Shown in pieces: positions 37,610-48,700 of a stretch of DNA of 64,000 nt. This DNA comes from Heterohyrax brucei. Taxonomy: Eukaryota; Chordata; Mammalia; Hyracoidea; Procaviidae. Position numbers and translations under genes: made by a program. The stretch is taken from contig CM053140.1 in assembly GCA_028571685.1 (NCBI GenBank), positions 54,690,201 to 54,754,200 of the forward strand, read 5' to 3'. The notes under the pieces are model-generated. The model was given only the letters and a program-made list of their open reading frames with translations. It ran no database searches and was not told the origin of the DNA. How positions within the stretch are numbered: the first letter of the stretch is position 1; each line of letters starts with the position of its first letter.

Positions 37610-37890
37610 GATCACCAGTTCACTCACTCCTTTGTTCTTTGCTTTGTTCCTTCTTTCCTTCATCTATCTGTTCAGCAGGAAGCTCTGTGCACCTCTGTCT
37701 AGGAGGCTCCAAGGATGTAACCCTGGCAACAATGAGTAGAGCAGTGACAGACACCAGGAGGGACAAGGACAGGACCAGGGAAGGTGCCCCAGAGGGGGTG
37801 GTCATTAAGTTGGCCCTTGATGGGAGGGACAGTAGAGGACTTTTCAATTTCCTCCTTCTGCTTTGAGCCAGGGACACACCTTTTGCAGAG
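37610..37890 (-). mobile_element. L2 LINE fragment
   Basis: TTCCTTCATCTATCTGTTCA, GGCTCCAAGGATGTAACCCT and AGACACCAGGAGGGACAAGG fit a reverse L2 end; moderately degraded. Confidence 0.5.
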
Positions 37891-37942
37891 GAAGGGGACC
37901 ATTAGACAGTAATAAACCACTTACGGAGGGCTTGACTTTGTG

Positions 37943-38136
37943 CAGGAGCCCTGGTGGTACAGTGGTTACAGCACTAAACTGCTAACCGAAAGGTTGGCAG
38001 TTTAAAACCACTCACGGCTTGGTGGCAGAAAGGTGTGGTAGTCTTGTTTCCATAAAGGTTTGCAGCCTTGGAAACCCTACAGGGTCACTCTGAGTTGAAG
38101 TCAGCCTGACAGCAGTGAGTTTGGTTTAGGGTTTTG
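37943..38136 (+). mobile_element. AfroSINE, long variant
   Basis: GGAGCCCTGGTGGTACAGTG, long-form block AGTCTTGTTTCCATAAAGGT, end CAGCAGTGAGTTTGGTT. Related TTGACTTTGTGC and TTGACTCTGCGT flank it. Confidence 0.85.
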
Positions 38137-38525
38137 ACTCTGCGTGAGGCCCTGTGTTAAATGCATAACATGCATTATCATTAAATCTGTCCAACGAGCC
38201 TTGAGGTGGATACTCAGCCCATTATGGCTGAGTTAGGTCTGAATCGTGGAGACCCCATGTTTTACAGAGTAGAACTGCTCAAATAAGGTTTCCTTGGCTG
38301 TCATCTTTAAAGAAGCAGATTGCCAGGCCTTTCTTTCACAGAGCCTCTGGGTGGGTTTTAACGGCCAACTTTTAGGTTAGTAGTTGAGTATTTGTGCCAC
38401 TTGTGGGAGATGGTGTGGGTGCTGAATTCCTTCCATTTTACAGATAGGAAGACAGTGTAGAGTGGTAAAGCACTTGACTCTAGACTACACAGTGGGGTTG
38501 GCTGCAGCCTGGACTCATACCTAGG
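38137..38525 (-). mobile_element. MIR split by an AfroSINE
   Basis: Left: CCCTGTGTTAAATGCATAAC, TTGAGGTGGATACTCAGCCC. Right: CCATTTTACAGATAGGAAGA, CAGCCTGGACTCATACCTAG. Confidence 0.65.
38224..38402 (-). mobile_element. AfroSINE, long variant, head shortened
   Basis: GAATCGTGGAGACCCCATGT, GGTTTCCTTGGCTGTCATCT and TTTTAGGTTAGTAGTTGAGT. Confidence 0.75.
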
Positions 38526-38544
38526 CTTTACGTCATCTCCTCTC

Positions 38545-39205
38545 CAAAAAAAGCCTACATGAATGAAAGACATCAAAGACATAAAAAGTAATGAACCTAA
38601 GAGACAGAAAGGGCCACATAATCCAGAGACTATATCACTAGGAGACCACAAGAACTAGATGGTGCCCAGCCACCACCAATGACTGCCCTTGACAGAAATA
38701 TTATGTAGAGTCCCTGACACAGCAGGAGAAAAATGGATGTGCAGAACTAGAACTCTACTCAAAGACCACTTAAAAAAATATTTTTTTTCGTTGTAAATTA
38801 AGAACAATTTTATACTCTGTATCATGTTTCAAATACCACTCTTGGTGGTCTGTTAGACCGGAGGGTCCCCAGAAGACATGGCCCCCAGACTCTTAGCACA
38901 GAGCTGAAACCACTCCTGACAGTGATTGGACTGATTTATAAGACATACAGTAATGCTAGTGAAGAGGGTGTCTTGCCTTAAGTAGATACAGGAGGCCAAC
39001 GGAGCTCTCCTGTCCAGAGGCTAGATGAGAAGGTACAGGAGGACAGGAGCTGGTTCAGTGGACACAGGAAGTACAAGGAAGAAAAGAAGAGAGTGCTGTC
39101 ACAGGATGGGGAGAACAGACAGGCTACATGGCAGTATGTGTGCAAGGTTTTGTAGGACACATTGACTTCAGCTGTAAACTTTCACTTAAGCACAGTAAAT
39201 ATACA
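38545..39205 (+). mobile_element. L1 3' end, elephant-like
   Basis: GATGGTGCCCAGCCACCACC, CCCCCAGACTCTTAGCACAG and AGCTGTAAACTTTCACTTAA are collinear with the copy at 59935 and resemble the 3' UTR of L1 in elephant. It is 5'-truncated and diverged. Confidence 0.6.
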
Positions 39206-39206
39206 T

Positions 39207-39221
39207 AGATAGATAGATACG
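39207..39221. repeat. Short (GATA)n run
   Basis: ATAGATAGATAGATA, at the end of the L1 fragment. Confidence 0.7.
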
Positions 39222-39734
39222 TGTTTAAAGGTGTCTCGTCTCCTCCATCCTGAGGAGGTCCTCAGTCCTGTGTGCCTTCTCCAGCATCCAGAAAACTAGT
39301 GTCAGAGCTGGAGAAGAAGCAGGGGATGTGACATGGGAACATTTGCTAAGTGGCAAGCAGTCAAACCAGGGATATAGCCGAGGGGTGCCTGCAGATTGGG
39401 AGGTAGACATAAGTCATGCGTTAACTGTCTACCAGGTGTCCTATGGAGGGCTTTAGGGACATGGTCGCATCTATTCGTGGCAATCACTCTTTGAGATCAG
39501 TGTTACTTGTTTTAAAGAGGTGAAAACCAAGACGGGTTAATCAGCATGTTGGGTCACACAGCCGTCAAACAGCTTAAATCATGTTCGTCTGATATCTAAG
39601 CTATGCAAGGCAGATAGTGGTCCCACATGTTGCAGAAAAGTCAGTTTTCCTGTTGCCGAATTCAACATTTGCTATAAATTGGTTGTATCCCTCCTAAGAT
39701 ATGTACTGAAATACTGACCCCTATACCTGTCAAT

Positions 39735-39896
39735 GGAAACCCCGGAGGTGTAGTAGTTAAGTGCTACATCTGTTAACCAAAAGGTCAGCAGTTCACATCT
39801 GCCAGGCACTCCTTGGAAACTCTGTGGGACAGTTCTGCTCTGTCTATAGGGTCACTATGAGCCAGATTCCACTCAATGGCAGTGGGTTGAGTTTTT
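39735..39896 (+). mobile_element. AfroSINE inside MaLR LTR
   Basis: GGAAACCCCGGAGGTGTAGT to CAATGGCAGTGGGTTGAG. Confidence 0.9.
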
Positions 39897-39911
39897 TTCA
39901 GTACCAGTAAG

Positions 39912-40110
39912 CAGAGTCCCTGAGTGGTACAAAAAGTTAAATGCTCTGCTATTAACCAAAAGATTGAGGATTCAAGTCCACCCAGAGGCACCCCAGAAGA
40001 AAGGCTGGAGATCTGCTCTGGAAAGCTCAGCCACCGGTAACCCCATGGAGCACAGTTTTGCTCTGACACACATAGGGCCACCATGAGCCAACTTCACAGC
40101 AGTGGTTTGT
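39912..40110 (+). mobile_element. AfroSINE, long variant, inside MaLR LTR
   Basis: AGAGTCCCTGAGTGGTACAA, block AGGCTGGAGATCTGCTCTGG, end TTCACAGCAGTGGTTTG. It lies 15 bases after the previous SINE in the same orientation. Confidence 0.85.
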
Positions 40111-40607
40111 ACACCTGTAAATATGATCCAGTCTGGAAATGGAATTTTCTTTGCTATGCTAATTAGCTCAACCTAAGTAGGGTGGGTGCTAAATCTAATC
40201 ACTTCTGAGTTACAAGAAGAGCAGAATGGACACAGAGACACGCACACGCAGGGGAAGACAGACGCCATGTGAAGACTGCCTGCAAACCAAGGAATGCCCG
40301 GGAACAAGAACACAGACAGGGGCTACCAACAGGGAAGGAACCAACACAGCTGACACTCTGGTTGGGACTTTCAGCCTCAAGAACCGTGGGAAACAGATTT
40401 CTGTTCTTGAACACTACCTGCTGGTGGTATTTCTGTTACTGCAACAGTAGGAAACTAAGGTGACTTTCAGGAGACCGTATCACTCTCTGGACCTCGGTTT
40501 TCTCATCCACAAACTGAGGAGGAGGCATTCTCTGCCTTCCCCTCCAACATTCTCCTGAACTGGCTCTCTGCTCCTTGTTCTTGTCCCCTCTCAAGGCATG
40601 AGACTAA

Positions 40608-40815
40608 CTCCTGGCTGCCATTTCCCACAACTCGATTTCGGTGCATAGCGATCCTATATGACAGAGCACAGCTGCCCCCACAGGGTTTCCAAGACTGTAA
40701 CCTTCACGGAAGCAGACTGTCACATCTTTCTCCTGCAGAGTGGCTGGAGGGTTTGGACTGCCCACCTTCTGGTTAGCAGCCAAGCATGTAACCACTACAC
40801 CACTAGGGCTCCTAC
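40608..40815 (-). mobile_element. AfroSINE, long variant
   Basis: CACAACTCGATTTCGGTGCA, GTAACCTTCACGGAAGCAGA and CTACACCACTAGGGCTCCT. Confidence 0.85.
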
Positions 40816-41989
40816 ATCCGTAGGGTAGCACTGAGGTGTGGATGACTCACTGAGGCCCCAACCCAGCATGAGACCAGCAGCTCAGGGGAGGACAGGGCTC
40901 ACAGGAGCTGCCGGTGGCTGTGGGGAAGACTCGGAGCATAGGGTATCTTTGAGCAGAGTCTCGAAGGATGGGCGAGGCTCCCCCAACCGTAAGTGGAACA
41001 CACCCTGGGTGGTGGGTTTGAGGCAGGGTGTCTGTAGGAGATGGCATAGGAGTCACTGAGCCCTGAGCCCAGGCTTCCCCACTGATGAAGTCTAGACTGG
41101 ATGAGAAACAAGACTGGGGTCGGCACACACTGCTCTCTCCTTGCCTCTCAGAGCTTTCTGGAAGGTAGGGTTTACAGACCCTGCAGCTCAGAAGCATATG
41201 TCGCTCCCCTCCCCTCTGTAACATTCCCCTCACCCCACCAGGTGACTGAGCAAACCTCAGCTTTGATGCGGCCACCTCTAGGCTGAGGCGTCAATGAACC
41301 CTCTATGTGGCCAGGGGAGCTTCTGGGGACCGCTGGCTGTAGTCGGTGAGGCCTGGACACACAGTCCCACTGTGTGTGGCTGGTTCAGGCCCACCCAAGC
41401 CCTGTGGATGGGGGGCTCTCAGGAATGCCCCTGCAGCCTGAGACATGCAGGGTGGTCTGGTTAACAGTATGTGCAGGCGGCCTGGGAGGCATGGCAGGCG
41501 CGGTACCAGGAGCACTGTAGTGCGCCCAGGATGGCTGGCGGTCAGCTCACTCATCTCCCAGAATGCATGGGGGTAGAAAGAGGCCACCATGAGCGCACGC
41601 ACTCACTAGGTGACTGACTGTCCTAGTTTGTCTAGGACTGAGGGTTTTCTGGGGACTTGGGACTTTGAGCGCTAATACCAGGACAGTCTCCTGCTGTCGG
41701 GCCCCAGCTGGAGCTTAGGAAAGCTCAGTGATCTCCTGTCCACCCCTGACCCTTCTGGTCCAGCAGTTCCTTCCTGGTCTGGTGCCCTTGGAGTCAGACC
41801 ATTGCGGTGGGACCCACCAAGGGCTATTTTGTCCATCTCCTGCCTCATCCCTGAGCAGTCTTTTTTCTGTTCCTCCCAGGTGTCTTCCAAGGAGCAGTCA
41901 CCGGCCAGCCATCCAAAGACTCACTGCTAAGAGAAGTTCGGCTAGATATACGTCGCCTGGCACAGGCTGGCCCCCTTTGCAGTGCTTCC
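40816..41989. other. Unique intronic DNA
   Basis: GC-moderate sequence without a repeat, exon or motif cluster that I can support. Confidence 0.5.
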
Positions 41990-42325
41990 CACCCTGTACC
42001 TTGCCTTGCAGCTGTTCCTGGTGCCCCCAGGATTGGCACATTCCTTCCTGCTTCCACACCTTTGCACAGGCCATTCCCTCTACTTGGGACAGTAGTCCCC
42101 TTCTTTGTCCTTTCCTCACCCTGCCGAACATGGCTTGCTGGTCTCTCTTTGGGGGGATTGTGCTTTCTCCTCCCAGGCCGGGCCAGGGCTCCTCTCTCGG
42201 CTCCCAGCCTCCTGCCAGTCTTCTCCTACCGTAATGCTCCTTGTCCTTTTCTGCATGGCCATTTCTTCCTCCACCAGGCTGTGAACACAGTCACTCTTGA
42301 GTCCCCAGCTCCCAGTACCAGGCCA
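41990..42325 (+). mobile_element. L2 LINE 3' region
   Basis: CACACCTTTGCACAGGCCAT, TCCCTCTACTTGGGACAGTA and CACCAGGCTGTGAACACAGT follow L2 order. A 168-codon open frame across it (41728-42234) is chance. Confidence 0.6.
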
Positions 42326-42334
42326 GGCTTTGCA

Positions 42335-42560
42335 AAATAGTATGAAAGCGCTTATTGAGCACTTACTCTGTGTCAGGCACCTCCTGAATTCTCTGTGTCA
42401 ATCAGTTCATTAATGTTCTCGGTGATCCTCTGGGCTGGCGTAATTGTCACCCCCATTTTGCACTTACCCCCATGGTCACACTTACCCCCCTAAACAGCAG
42501 ATTTAGGATCTGATCTGGAGTTCTGACTCCAGAGACCAGGCTTGACTCTCCATACTCTGT
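42335..42560 (-). mobile_element. MIR
   Basis: AGCACTTACTCTGTGTCAGG, CACCCCCATTTTGCACTTAC. Confidence 0.7.
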
Positions 42561-43002
42561 TCTTTGATAAACTCTTGTGGAATGACTGGGCTAATAAAAG
42601 AAGACCTTTTCCTTCCAAGGGCTTCCCTAAATCCTGCATGTGGCAATTTAGACCCTTTCTCCTGGTTCCCTCCCTGAAGGCCACCCTACCCCAGCTCTCC
42701 TAAAAAAACACCATTGTCACTGAGGATGTCATTTAGGGCTGCTGCAGGGGGCTTGATATGGGGAAGGAGCACGGGAGGCCTAGAGGATACAGAGAAGGGC
42801 CTCATGGGGAAGATTCGGGATAGAAGTGATGCCCCTCGCAGAGGTGATAGGCCCTTTGGGATTCTCAACGCAAACCCGTCGTCATGTTGGGAAACCAAGG
42901 CCTAGAAAGAGGAACGGACTTGCCCATTGTCACACGGAATGTTGGGGACACAGGCATTAGGTTTCAGCAAGTGGAGGAATAAATAAATACCCCTGTCCTG
43001 CC

Positions 43003-43206
43003 TGAGGACTCACTGGGTGGTGGAAACAGTTAATGCACTCAGCTGCTAACTGGAAGGTTGGCAGTTCAAGTCCATCCAGAGGCGCCTCAGAAGAAAGACC
43101 TGGCAATTTACTTCTGAAAACTCAGCCACCAAAAACCCTGTGGAGCCCCAGTCCACCCTGACACAGGGAGTCACCGGGAGTCAGAATCGACTTGGTGGCA
43201 AGTGTC
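43003..43206 (+). mobile_element. AfroSINE, long variant
   Basis: GAGGACTCACTGGGTGGTGG, block CCTGGCAATTTACTTCTGAA, end CGACTTGGTGGCAAGTG. Confidence 0.85.
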
Positions 43207-44647
43207 AATGATTCTGCCTGAGAGTCCTAGAAGAAGCAGTGGGGAAGGATGGAGAATCACTGGGGCGCAGAGCACTCTGGTTGGCCCCTTTGCCCTCTGA
43301 CACCTCTGCTCGGTGCCTGCAATCCTACCGTCAGTGTGCGTGCTCTTTGTCTTGAGCATTGCCCCTTCTCCGTCTCCTCCTCATCCCTCTTCTGCAGCGT
43401 GGGAATCACATGCTTCTCTACCCTCTCCCTAAACCTCTTTCCTCTCCAGTGAATGGTCCTCGGACTCAAAACCAATACCCTCTCCTCTTTAAGGACGGAG
43501 AAACCAGGAAGTGAAGTCAGGTGGCAGTTGCTGGAACATTCAGACAAGAAGTCACATTCTTCAAGAACTGAGGACTCTTCTCCTGATTCCAAGAGGCCCC
43601 ATTTGCTAGTGAAACAGATACCGGAGGGCGGAGGGAAGGCTGACAGCCTTCATCCTCCATCTGCGTTTACCAGAGAGGACAAAGTAGTCATCTCTCTTGG
43701 GCCTGTCAGGAAACTGAGGTAGCAGGAGCTCGGTGGTAGGGCTGGTGACCCACCTTGGGGATGGGGCAGGGGAGACAAAGAAGGCTGCACTGGAAGTTGT
43801 ATGACTGAGTGGCATTGAATCCAGCCCTCTCCCTGCCTTAGACCCAAGAGAAAACGGCAGCCCAGACATGTTAACTGACTCAGAAGTAGCCACCCAGTAT
43901 GTGAATGAGAGAACCAGGCTAAGGATCAGGTACCCAGCCAGTGGTCCCCAAGTAGGCCCAGGGTGTCCACGAGGGTCACACTTGCCTAGGACCTGCCTCA
44001 AGAGACTCTAGTTTCACACGCTGAGGTGGAATAGGGAATCCAGGTGTTTAAAAGCTCTTGATGGTGGGGGTGGCAGGGAGCGGCAATGTCCTGAGATCTC
44101 CTGGCTTGCACAGAGCAGGCTCCACTAAGAGACAGATGCAAGACAGCATTTGGATGAGGTTGGGAGGACGCGGACAAGGTGGAGGAACAGGGGAAACCCT
44201 CATCTGGGCCCTCCTGGGGCAAGCTCCTGGACACCAGAGGAACCCAGGAAGATTCCAGGAGCCAGAATTCTTAACTTGCATAGACTTCTGAGCAGTCCAT
44301 GGACTTGAACAGGAAAAACCTGACTTCTTCCCTTTTATCCACCTCCCAGTGAAATCCTGCTTGTTGTTCCACAAGGTTTGTCACCAGTGGGGACAACAGA
44401 CATTTTTCAGTCTGATCATGGTTGTCATGGCTTATCTTGAAACGTTTCTGCACGTGGCTACCCACATTCACAGTGGTTCCCTTTAGACCCTCTCTGAGGC
44501 CTGAGTCAGGCTGCGAACACAGGGGCACACAGGTCTGCATCTCACCAAGCTGCTGTTTTACAGTTTGATAACTGTAACTTTAACTTAACTGTAACTATAA
44601 CTTTCCAACCCCGCAGCTGCTCTGTGAGAGAAGGACCCAGCGGCCCA
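43207..44647. other. Mostly unique intronic DNA
   Basis: Weak MIR-like remnants (GTCAGGAAACTGAGGTAGCA near 43706, AACTGACTCAGAAGTAGCCA near 43873) are the only features that I can point to. Confidence 0.4.
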
Positions 44648-44766
44648 CTCCCCGTAAAGGTTACAGCCTAGGAGACCCTGTGGGACAAGTCTCCTCTGTC
44701 ACACAGGCTGCTAGAGGCTGGAACCAACTCGATCTGTTTCACAGCACAACAAAATCTGGTTTCTTT
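44648..44766 (+). mobile_element. AfroSINE 3' fragment, long variant
   Basis: CCCCGTAAAGGTTACAGCCT to TTTCACAGCACAACAAAATC; the tRNA-like head is missing. Confidence 0.7.
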
Positions 44767-45999
44767 GCCATCCTTCACATTTCATTTAACGCATTTAAAA
44801 CTGTGATTGGGAGGCTCCGTGAGATTCAAGAGGGGTCCATGGCAAAAGTGGATTAAAAGCCCAGCAAAGAGCAGTGTGGAGTTGGAGTGCTACAGATAAG
44901 ACCCCCAGGGTGGCTCTCTTTGGGGACAGAGTCTGGCAGCTGGAGCCCTGGGGTCTCCGAGATAGAACTTGGGAGACAGCCCTGAGGTGCACTGTTAGCA
45001 GAGAATAGAAACGGGCAAGGGAGGAGAGGCTAAAAACACAGGGGACAGAACTTCTCTCCAGAGTTGTAGAGAAAGCCCTCTAAGAGACCCCATGCCCCAA
45101 GGTCTCCCCGTGGACACCAGCCTGGGAGGTATACTGTACTTCCTGTCTGACCAAGGATCCCCCTCTCCGGACACACACTGGGCTCTCCGCCCCCTCTCCT
45201 TCTGGAGGGTTGTCTGTCCGCCACCTCCCTAGCTACACAGCATCAAAAGCCCGACCCAGCTGGGCAGCACCCAGCCCTGTCTCCCAAGGTTCTTTGTTTT
45301 AAACTCTACGTTTCTCCATCTTGCTCATGGAAGGAGAAATACAGATTACAAAGACCCAGCAAATGGTTTTTATAAACTCTTATTTTCCTGCCACAAAACT
45401 GCCTTTAATTATCTCCGAGAACTACAAAGGGAACAGCAGAATAATAGTAGCAGCTTGAAGGAAGCAGCCCTGGCTTTTGACTCCCCGACCCGGGATGGCA
45501 GCTTGTCACCAGCCACAGCCAGGTCTGGTGGGAGCGCCCCCCAGTGCGGGGAACAACAGCCCCCTTGCCTCCCTGACCCCATTCCCATCTGCAGCCCATA
45601 CAACCTGCCTCACCCTCGCTGCAGCAAGGAGGAACAGACTCTGCTCTCAGAGAAGGTTTGCAGAAGCACCCAGACAGCCTGCACCCAAATGTGCCTTGGT
45701 GCGTGCCCAGAGTAAGCCACCCAAGGACTGGCTCTGAATCACTGCTCACCAGCAGTGGGTCAGACAGAAGAGCATAGACCCGGCCGGATCGGACACTCAG
45801 ATCCAATTCTGGTCTCAGCGGACCACCACCACTGAGAAAAGGCAGCACTGCTCCCGAAAACTTCGAGTTCTTGCCCTGACTCAGACCCTCTGTTTGGAAG
45901 GAGAGCTGGTCTCCAAGTACAACCTAGAGGCACATGCCCACATACAGAGTCCACCCCCAGCCGTAGACAATCAGAACGTCCCAGCTCAAGGAGGCCTTC
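44767..45999. other. Unique intronic DNA near P1
   Basis: An AT-rich patch at 45360-45450 stands out from GC-richer flanks. No gene, repeat or clear motif cluster is seen. Confidence 0.4.
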
Positions 46000-46100
46000 A
46001 CTGCGGGAACAGAGAGCTCAAGCAACTTGCCTAGCTTTGTTCAGCAACACAGCCACTTGAACCCAGGGACTCTAGAGCCCCTAGGCTCATGTGGCCCAAA
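46000..46100 (-). mobile_element. MIR fragment
   Basis: CAAGCAACTTGCCTAGCTTT and CCACTTGAACCCAGGGACTC. Confidence 0.6.
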
Positions 46101-46741
46101 CTCCTTGGTGCTCTGTTTTGGGGACAGACAGCAGTAGAGGCTTTCAGAGTGAGAGCACATCAGCCTGGGGGCCAGCTTCAATCAGAGGCACAAGTGGGGA
46201 GCCCCTAAGCCCCGATCCTTGATGAAGGACACAACCCAGTCCCTTGCCTCCTTCTATACCATGGATAGAGGCGCAAGTCATCCACAAACACGTGTTTCCC
46301 ATGGTCAAGTCCCCCAAGCCTTTCCCAGCCTGTTCTTTCCACTCATCAGCCTCAGGGCAGCCCTGAGCTGTGGGCATTCTCAGCGGAAGCCTGGCGCTTC
46401 CTGCTCTTCCCTTATCCCAGGAATGACACAGAAGATGTCATTGGAAGACACAGAAGAAAGTCCTTGGAAGGTCTCTGATCTTAAGACACAGGCGTGTCCC
46501 CAGCCGGCCTCCCATGGCTCTCCCCAGAAGCTGGCCTTGTCTCTGGGGGAGCTAAGCATCACCCAGAGTCTGGAGCCCACCTGCCTTAGCCCAAGTGGAG
46601 GGTCCAAGCTCTCCAGACTGGCTGAGGGCTGCAGGGTCGGGGAGCCCCTTAATAAGGCAGGAAACTGTGAGTCACAAGACACCCGCATGTCCTCTCCACC
46701 CCAAGACCCTCCGAGATATGGCTTTTGAGGTCTTGAGGTCT

Positions 46742-46747
46742 TGTGGT
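46742..46747 (+). promoter_or_regulatory. Single RUNX core motif just inside P1 intron
   Basis: TGTGGT lies about 235 bp downstream of the P1 donor. A single 6-mer is weak evidence; it is listed because of its closeness to P1 and the tandem site above. Confidence 0.3.
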
Positions 46748-46979
46748 GCTCATTGCCCCAGCCACTGGCTGTCCCAACCAGCTGAGGATAAAAGAGGTTC
46801 CACCCAGGAGACCACGGCAGCCACCAACCCATCTTTCCACCTCAGGCTGGTAGATTCAGGCAGACAGGGCCGTGAACTTGAAAGCAGCCGGGCTGCTGGG
46901 AGAGAACCATGGTCCGTGGCCTGGCCACAGCCCCCCACCCCAAAGGGCCAGCTCAGGACCTCAGGCAAGCTTTACTCAC

Positions 46980-47037
46980 CACGGATGAAGGTCGGCGGGT
47001 AGGTCGGGAAGGAATCGAAGATGCTGTTCGATGCCAT
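46980..47037 (-). CDS. RUNX3: RUNX3 distal (P1) first coding exon
   Basis: This exon encodes the N-terminus specific to the P1 isoform of RUNX3, a nuclear DNA-binding factor that acts with CBFB in lymphoid, neuronal and epithelial cells. On the minus strand the ATG is at 47037-47035 with G at -3 and G at +4, a strong start context. It reads MASNSIFDSFPTYPPTFIR plus one base (G), then a GT donor at 46979-46978 (GTGAGT). The 19 residues match the known RUNX3 P1 start except for proline at position 14, where I remember serine in human. The leftover G joins AC at the exon 2 acceptor to make GAC (Asp), which restores the known frame into [11 protein letters not shown]. At 58 coding bases it is too short for ordinary ORF finding. 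The 5' UTR runs to higher coordinates. Confidence 0.95.
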
Positions 47038-47740
47038 GTCCTGCTCTGAGGACGGCGAGGATTCAGCCTTTCAGGAGATGGGGTTGGGATGGACGGGGTT
47101 GGCTGTTGTTTTATTTTTTTTTCCTAGCTACTTTTGAAAATAAACGGGGTGGGGGAGGTTGTTGCTTTTTTTAGGGGGGGTGGTTTTTTTGGGGGGGTTC
47201 TTGTTTCCTTTCTCCCCCTACTGCTATGAAAAAGAAAAAAGGAAAGAACGCGAGAGTGTGTGTGTGAGCAAGAGGAAAAAAAAATCCCTAAGGAAAGTAA
47301 GTTTCTGTTTGTACCCAAGAATTTGGATTCCCGGTCCCACAGGAATGTCTACCCACAAATTCTCAACAGAAGCGTATGCAGAGTATATCATTAGATCGTG
47401 GGCAGGGGCCCTCAGCAGCCAGGGTGCAGGGCGCGCAGGGCAGGCAGAGGGAAGCCGGGCTGCACCAGCGCCAAGGGAATGAATGAATGAGGCTTACCCT
47501 CAACAGAGCCCAGGCTCCAGTGGGTGCGAGGGCGGCCAGGGGGTGGGGAGAACCAGGAGCCAACGAGCTCCCGCGCAGCGCCCCAGAGGCGGCCAAGGGC
47601 CTGGCCTTGTGGTTCTGTGGTTGAGGGACCAGGCCTTCACAGTGTCAACCCAACCTCAGCTCACAGGATGCAAGAAGCCAGCTCATGGCCTTGGCCCATT
47701 GGCTGGGCCGTGATCACCTGGGCCATGATGTCACAGCCCC
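47038..47740 (-). promoter_or_regulatory. RUNX3: RUNX3 distal promoter P1 and 5' UTR
   Basis: Upstream of the P1 ATG the minus strand runs through A-rich and C-rich homopolymer tracts (47110-47290) and then more balanced sequence, to a tandem RUNX motif at 47608-47622. In other RUNX P1 promoters such a motif lies near the start of the 5' UTR. By that analogy transcription probably begins near or above 47620, giving an uninterrupted 5' UTR of roughly 0.6 kb. One upstream ATG is at 47391-47389 and is followed by an in-frame stop. A CRE-like TGATGTCA is at 47726-47733. No repeat interrupts 46.1-48.3 kb. Confidence 0.75.
47608..47622 (+). promoter_or_regulatory. Tandem RUNX-binding motifs in P1
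   Basis: Two copies of TGTGGTT at 47608-47614 and 47616-47622 are separated by one base (minus strand AACCACA-G-AACCACA). TGTGGT is the canonical RUNX core. A paired site of this form is, to my recollection, a shared feature of the P1 regions of RUNX1, RUNX2 and RUNX3, and would allow RUNX proteins to control RUNX3 P1. Confidence 0.8.
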
Positions 47741-48341
47741 TTAGAGGAGCTTGTGGCTGCCTCTCTTTTTTTGGAAAAAAATAAAAAGAAAGAAAGAAAA
47801 AAAAAGTGATGGTTTTTATTTGTGGGACTGGCCTCTGAACGGGACTGGCAAAGCAGAACTGAAAGCAGTTGGCTTGGGGGCAGCCAGGGTGGTAGTTGGA
47901 TCCCTGTGGGAGACCCCTTAATGAACGCCAGTGCTGGCCTGGGTGGCTGGAAGTTCCACTGGTCCCTCACTGGGTGCTGTGAGCTGGGACTCACCCTTGC
48001 ACGGAGGGCTGCTCTCCATGACCTCGTTGACCCTGGGCTGCGGCTGATCCTCTGACTTTGTCCACTGCCACCGCTGTGGGCAGAGGTGCTCCTAAGTGTG
48101 GCTGGGTGGGATGTAAGGGGGATTTTATGGGAGATGGGATTAAGGACAAATGGGAAACACACGAAGGCATCGCCAGAGCTCACACCCCCGCGGGCTGCCC
48201 ACGGAGAAGAGGCTTCTTTGCGGGAGCTGCAGCAACCACTGTGCTTCAGGGCTGTCTGCAGAGCGTGGGCTCTGAGGTCCGAGCTTGTCACTCAAGGCCC
48301 TTTGACTCACTTTGCTCACCTGTGTGTCCCTCTGGGTTCTC

Positions 48342-48552
48342 TAAAAAAACAAAGCAGTTGGCCGTGGAGTTCTGACTCATGATGAGTCCAAGTGAATCAG
48401 AGGACAACTGCATCCCCAGGATTTTCAACAGTTGCCAGCCTTTGGAGGCAGATTGCCAGACCTTTCTTCTGAGCTGCTTCTGGGTGGGTTCAGACTACTA
48501 CCTTTGGGTTAGTAACCAAGAATTTAACAACCTGCAGCACCCCAGGGCTCTC
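48342..48552 (-). mobile_element. AfroSINE, long variant
   Basis: AGTTGGCCGTGGAGTTCTGA, GCAGATTGCCAGACCTTTCT and GCAGCACCCCAGGGCTCT. It is the first interspersed repeat upstream of P1. Confidence 0.85.
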
Positions 48553-48574
48553 TGGGGTTCTCTGCTCCAGCCTG

Positions 48575-48700
48575 ACAGACCTGGGCCTTCCTGCCTCCAG
48601 GCCTTTGCTGGTGCCGTTCTCTGTCCTACAACTTAGAGTGCCCTATGTCGGCCCCTCTTGAAGTCCTGTGTCTCAGGGGATTTGAGGCACTTGAAAAGTA
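48575..48700 (+). mobile_element. L2 fragment
   Basis: CCTCCAGGCCTTTGCTGGTG, GTTCTCTGTCCTACAACTTA. Short and degraded. Confidence 0.45.

Larger units (their letters stand above)
39670..40459 (+). mobile_element. MLT1-like MaLR LTR carrying two AfroSINEs
   Basis: TGCTATAAATTGGTTGTATC to CTGACCCCTATACCTGT, then after the SINEs GTAAATATGATCCAGTCTGG, GGACACAGAGACACGCACAC and GCAACAGTAGGAAACTAAGG. Confidence 0.7.

Noticed and set aside
41728..42234. 168-codon open frame
   Set aside because: Its right-hand part overlaps an L2 fragment and the protein shows no family motif; splice and promoter signals are absent.
46219..46728. 169-codon open frame near P1
   Set aside because: No recognisable domain, no start or splice context, and located in intron between RUNX3 promoters. 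GC-rich unique DNA gives such frames by chance.
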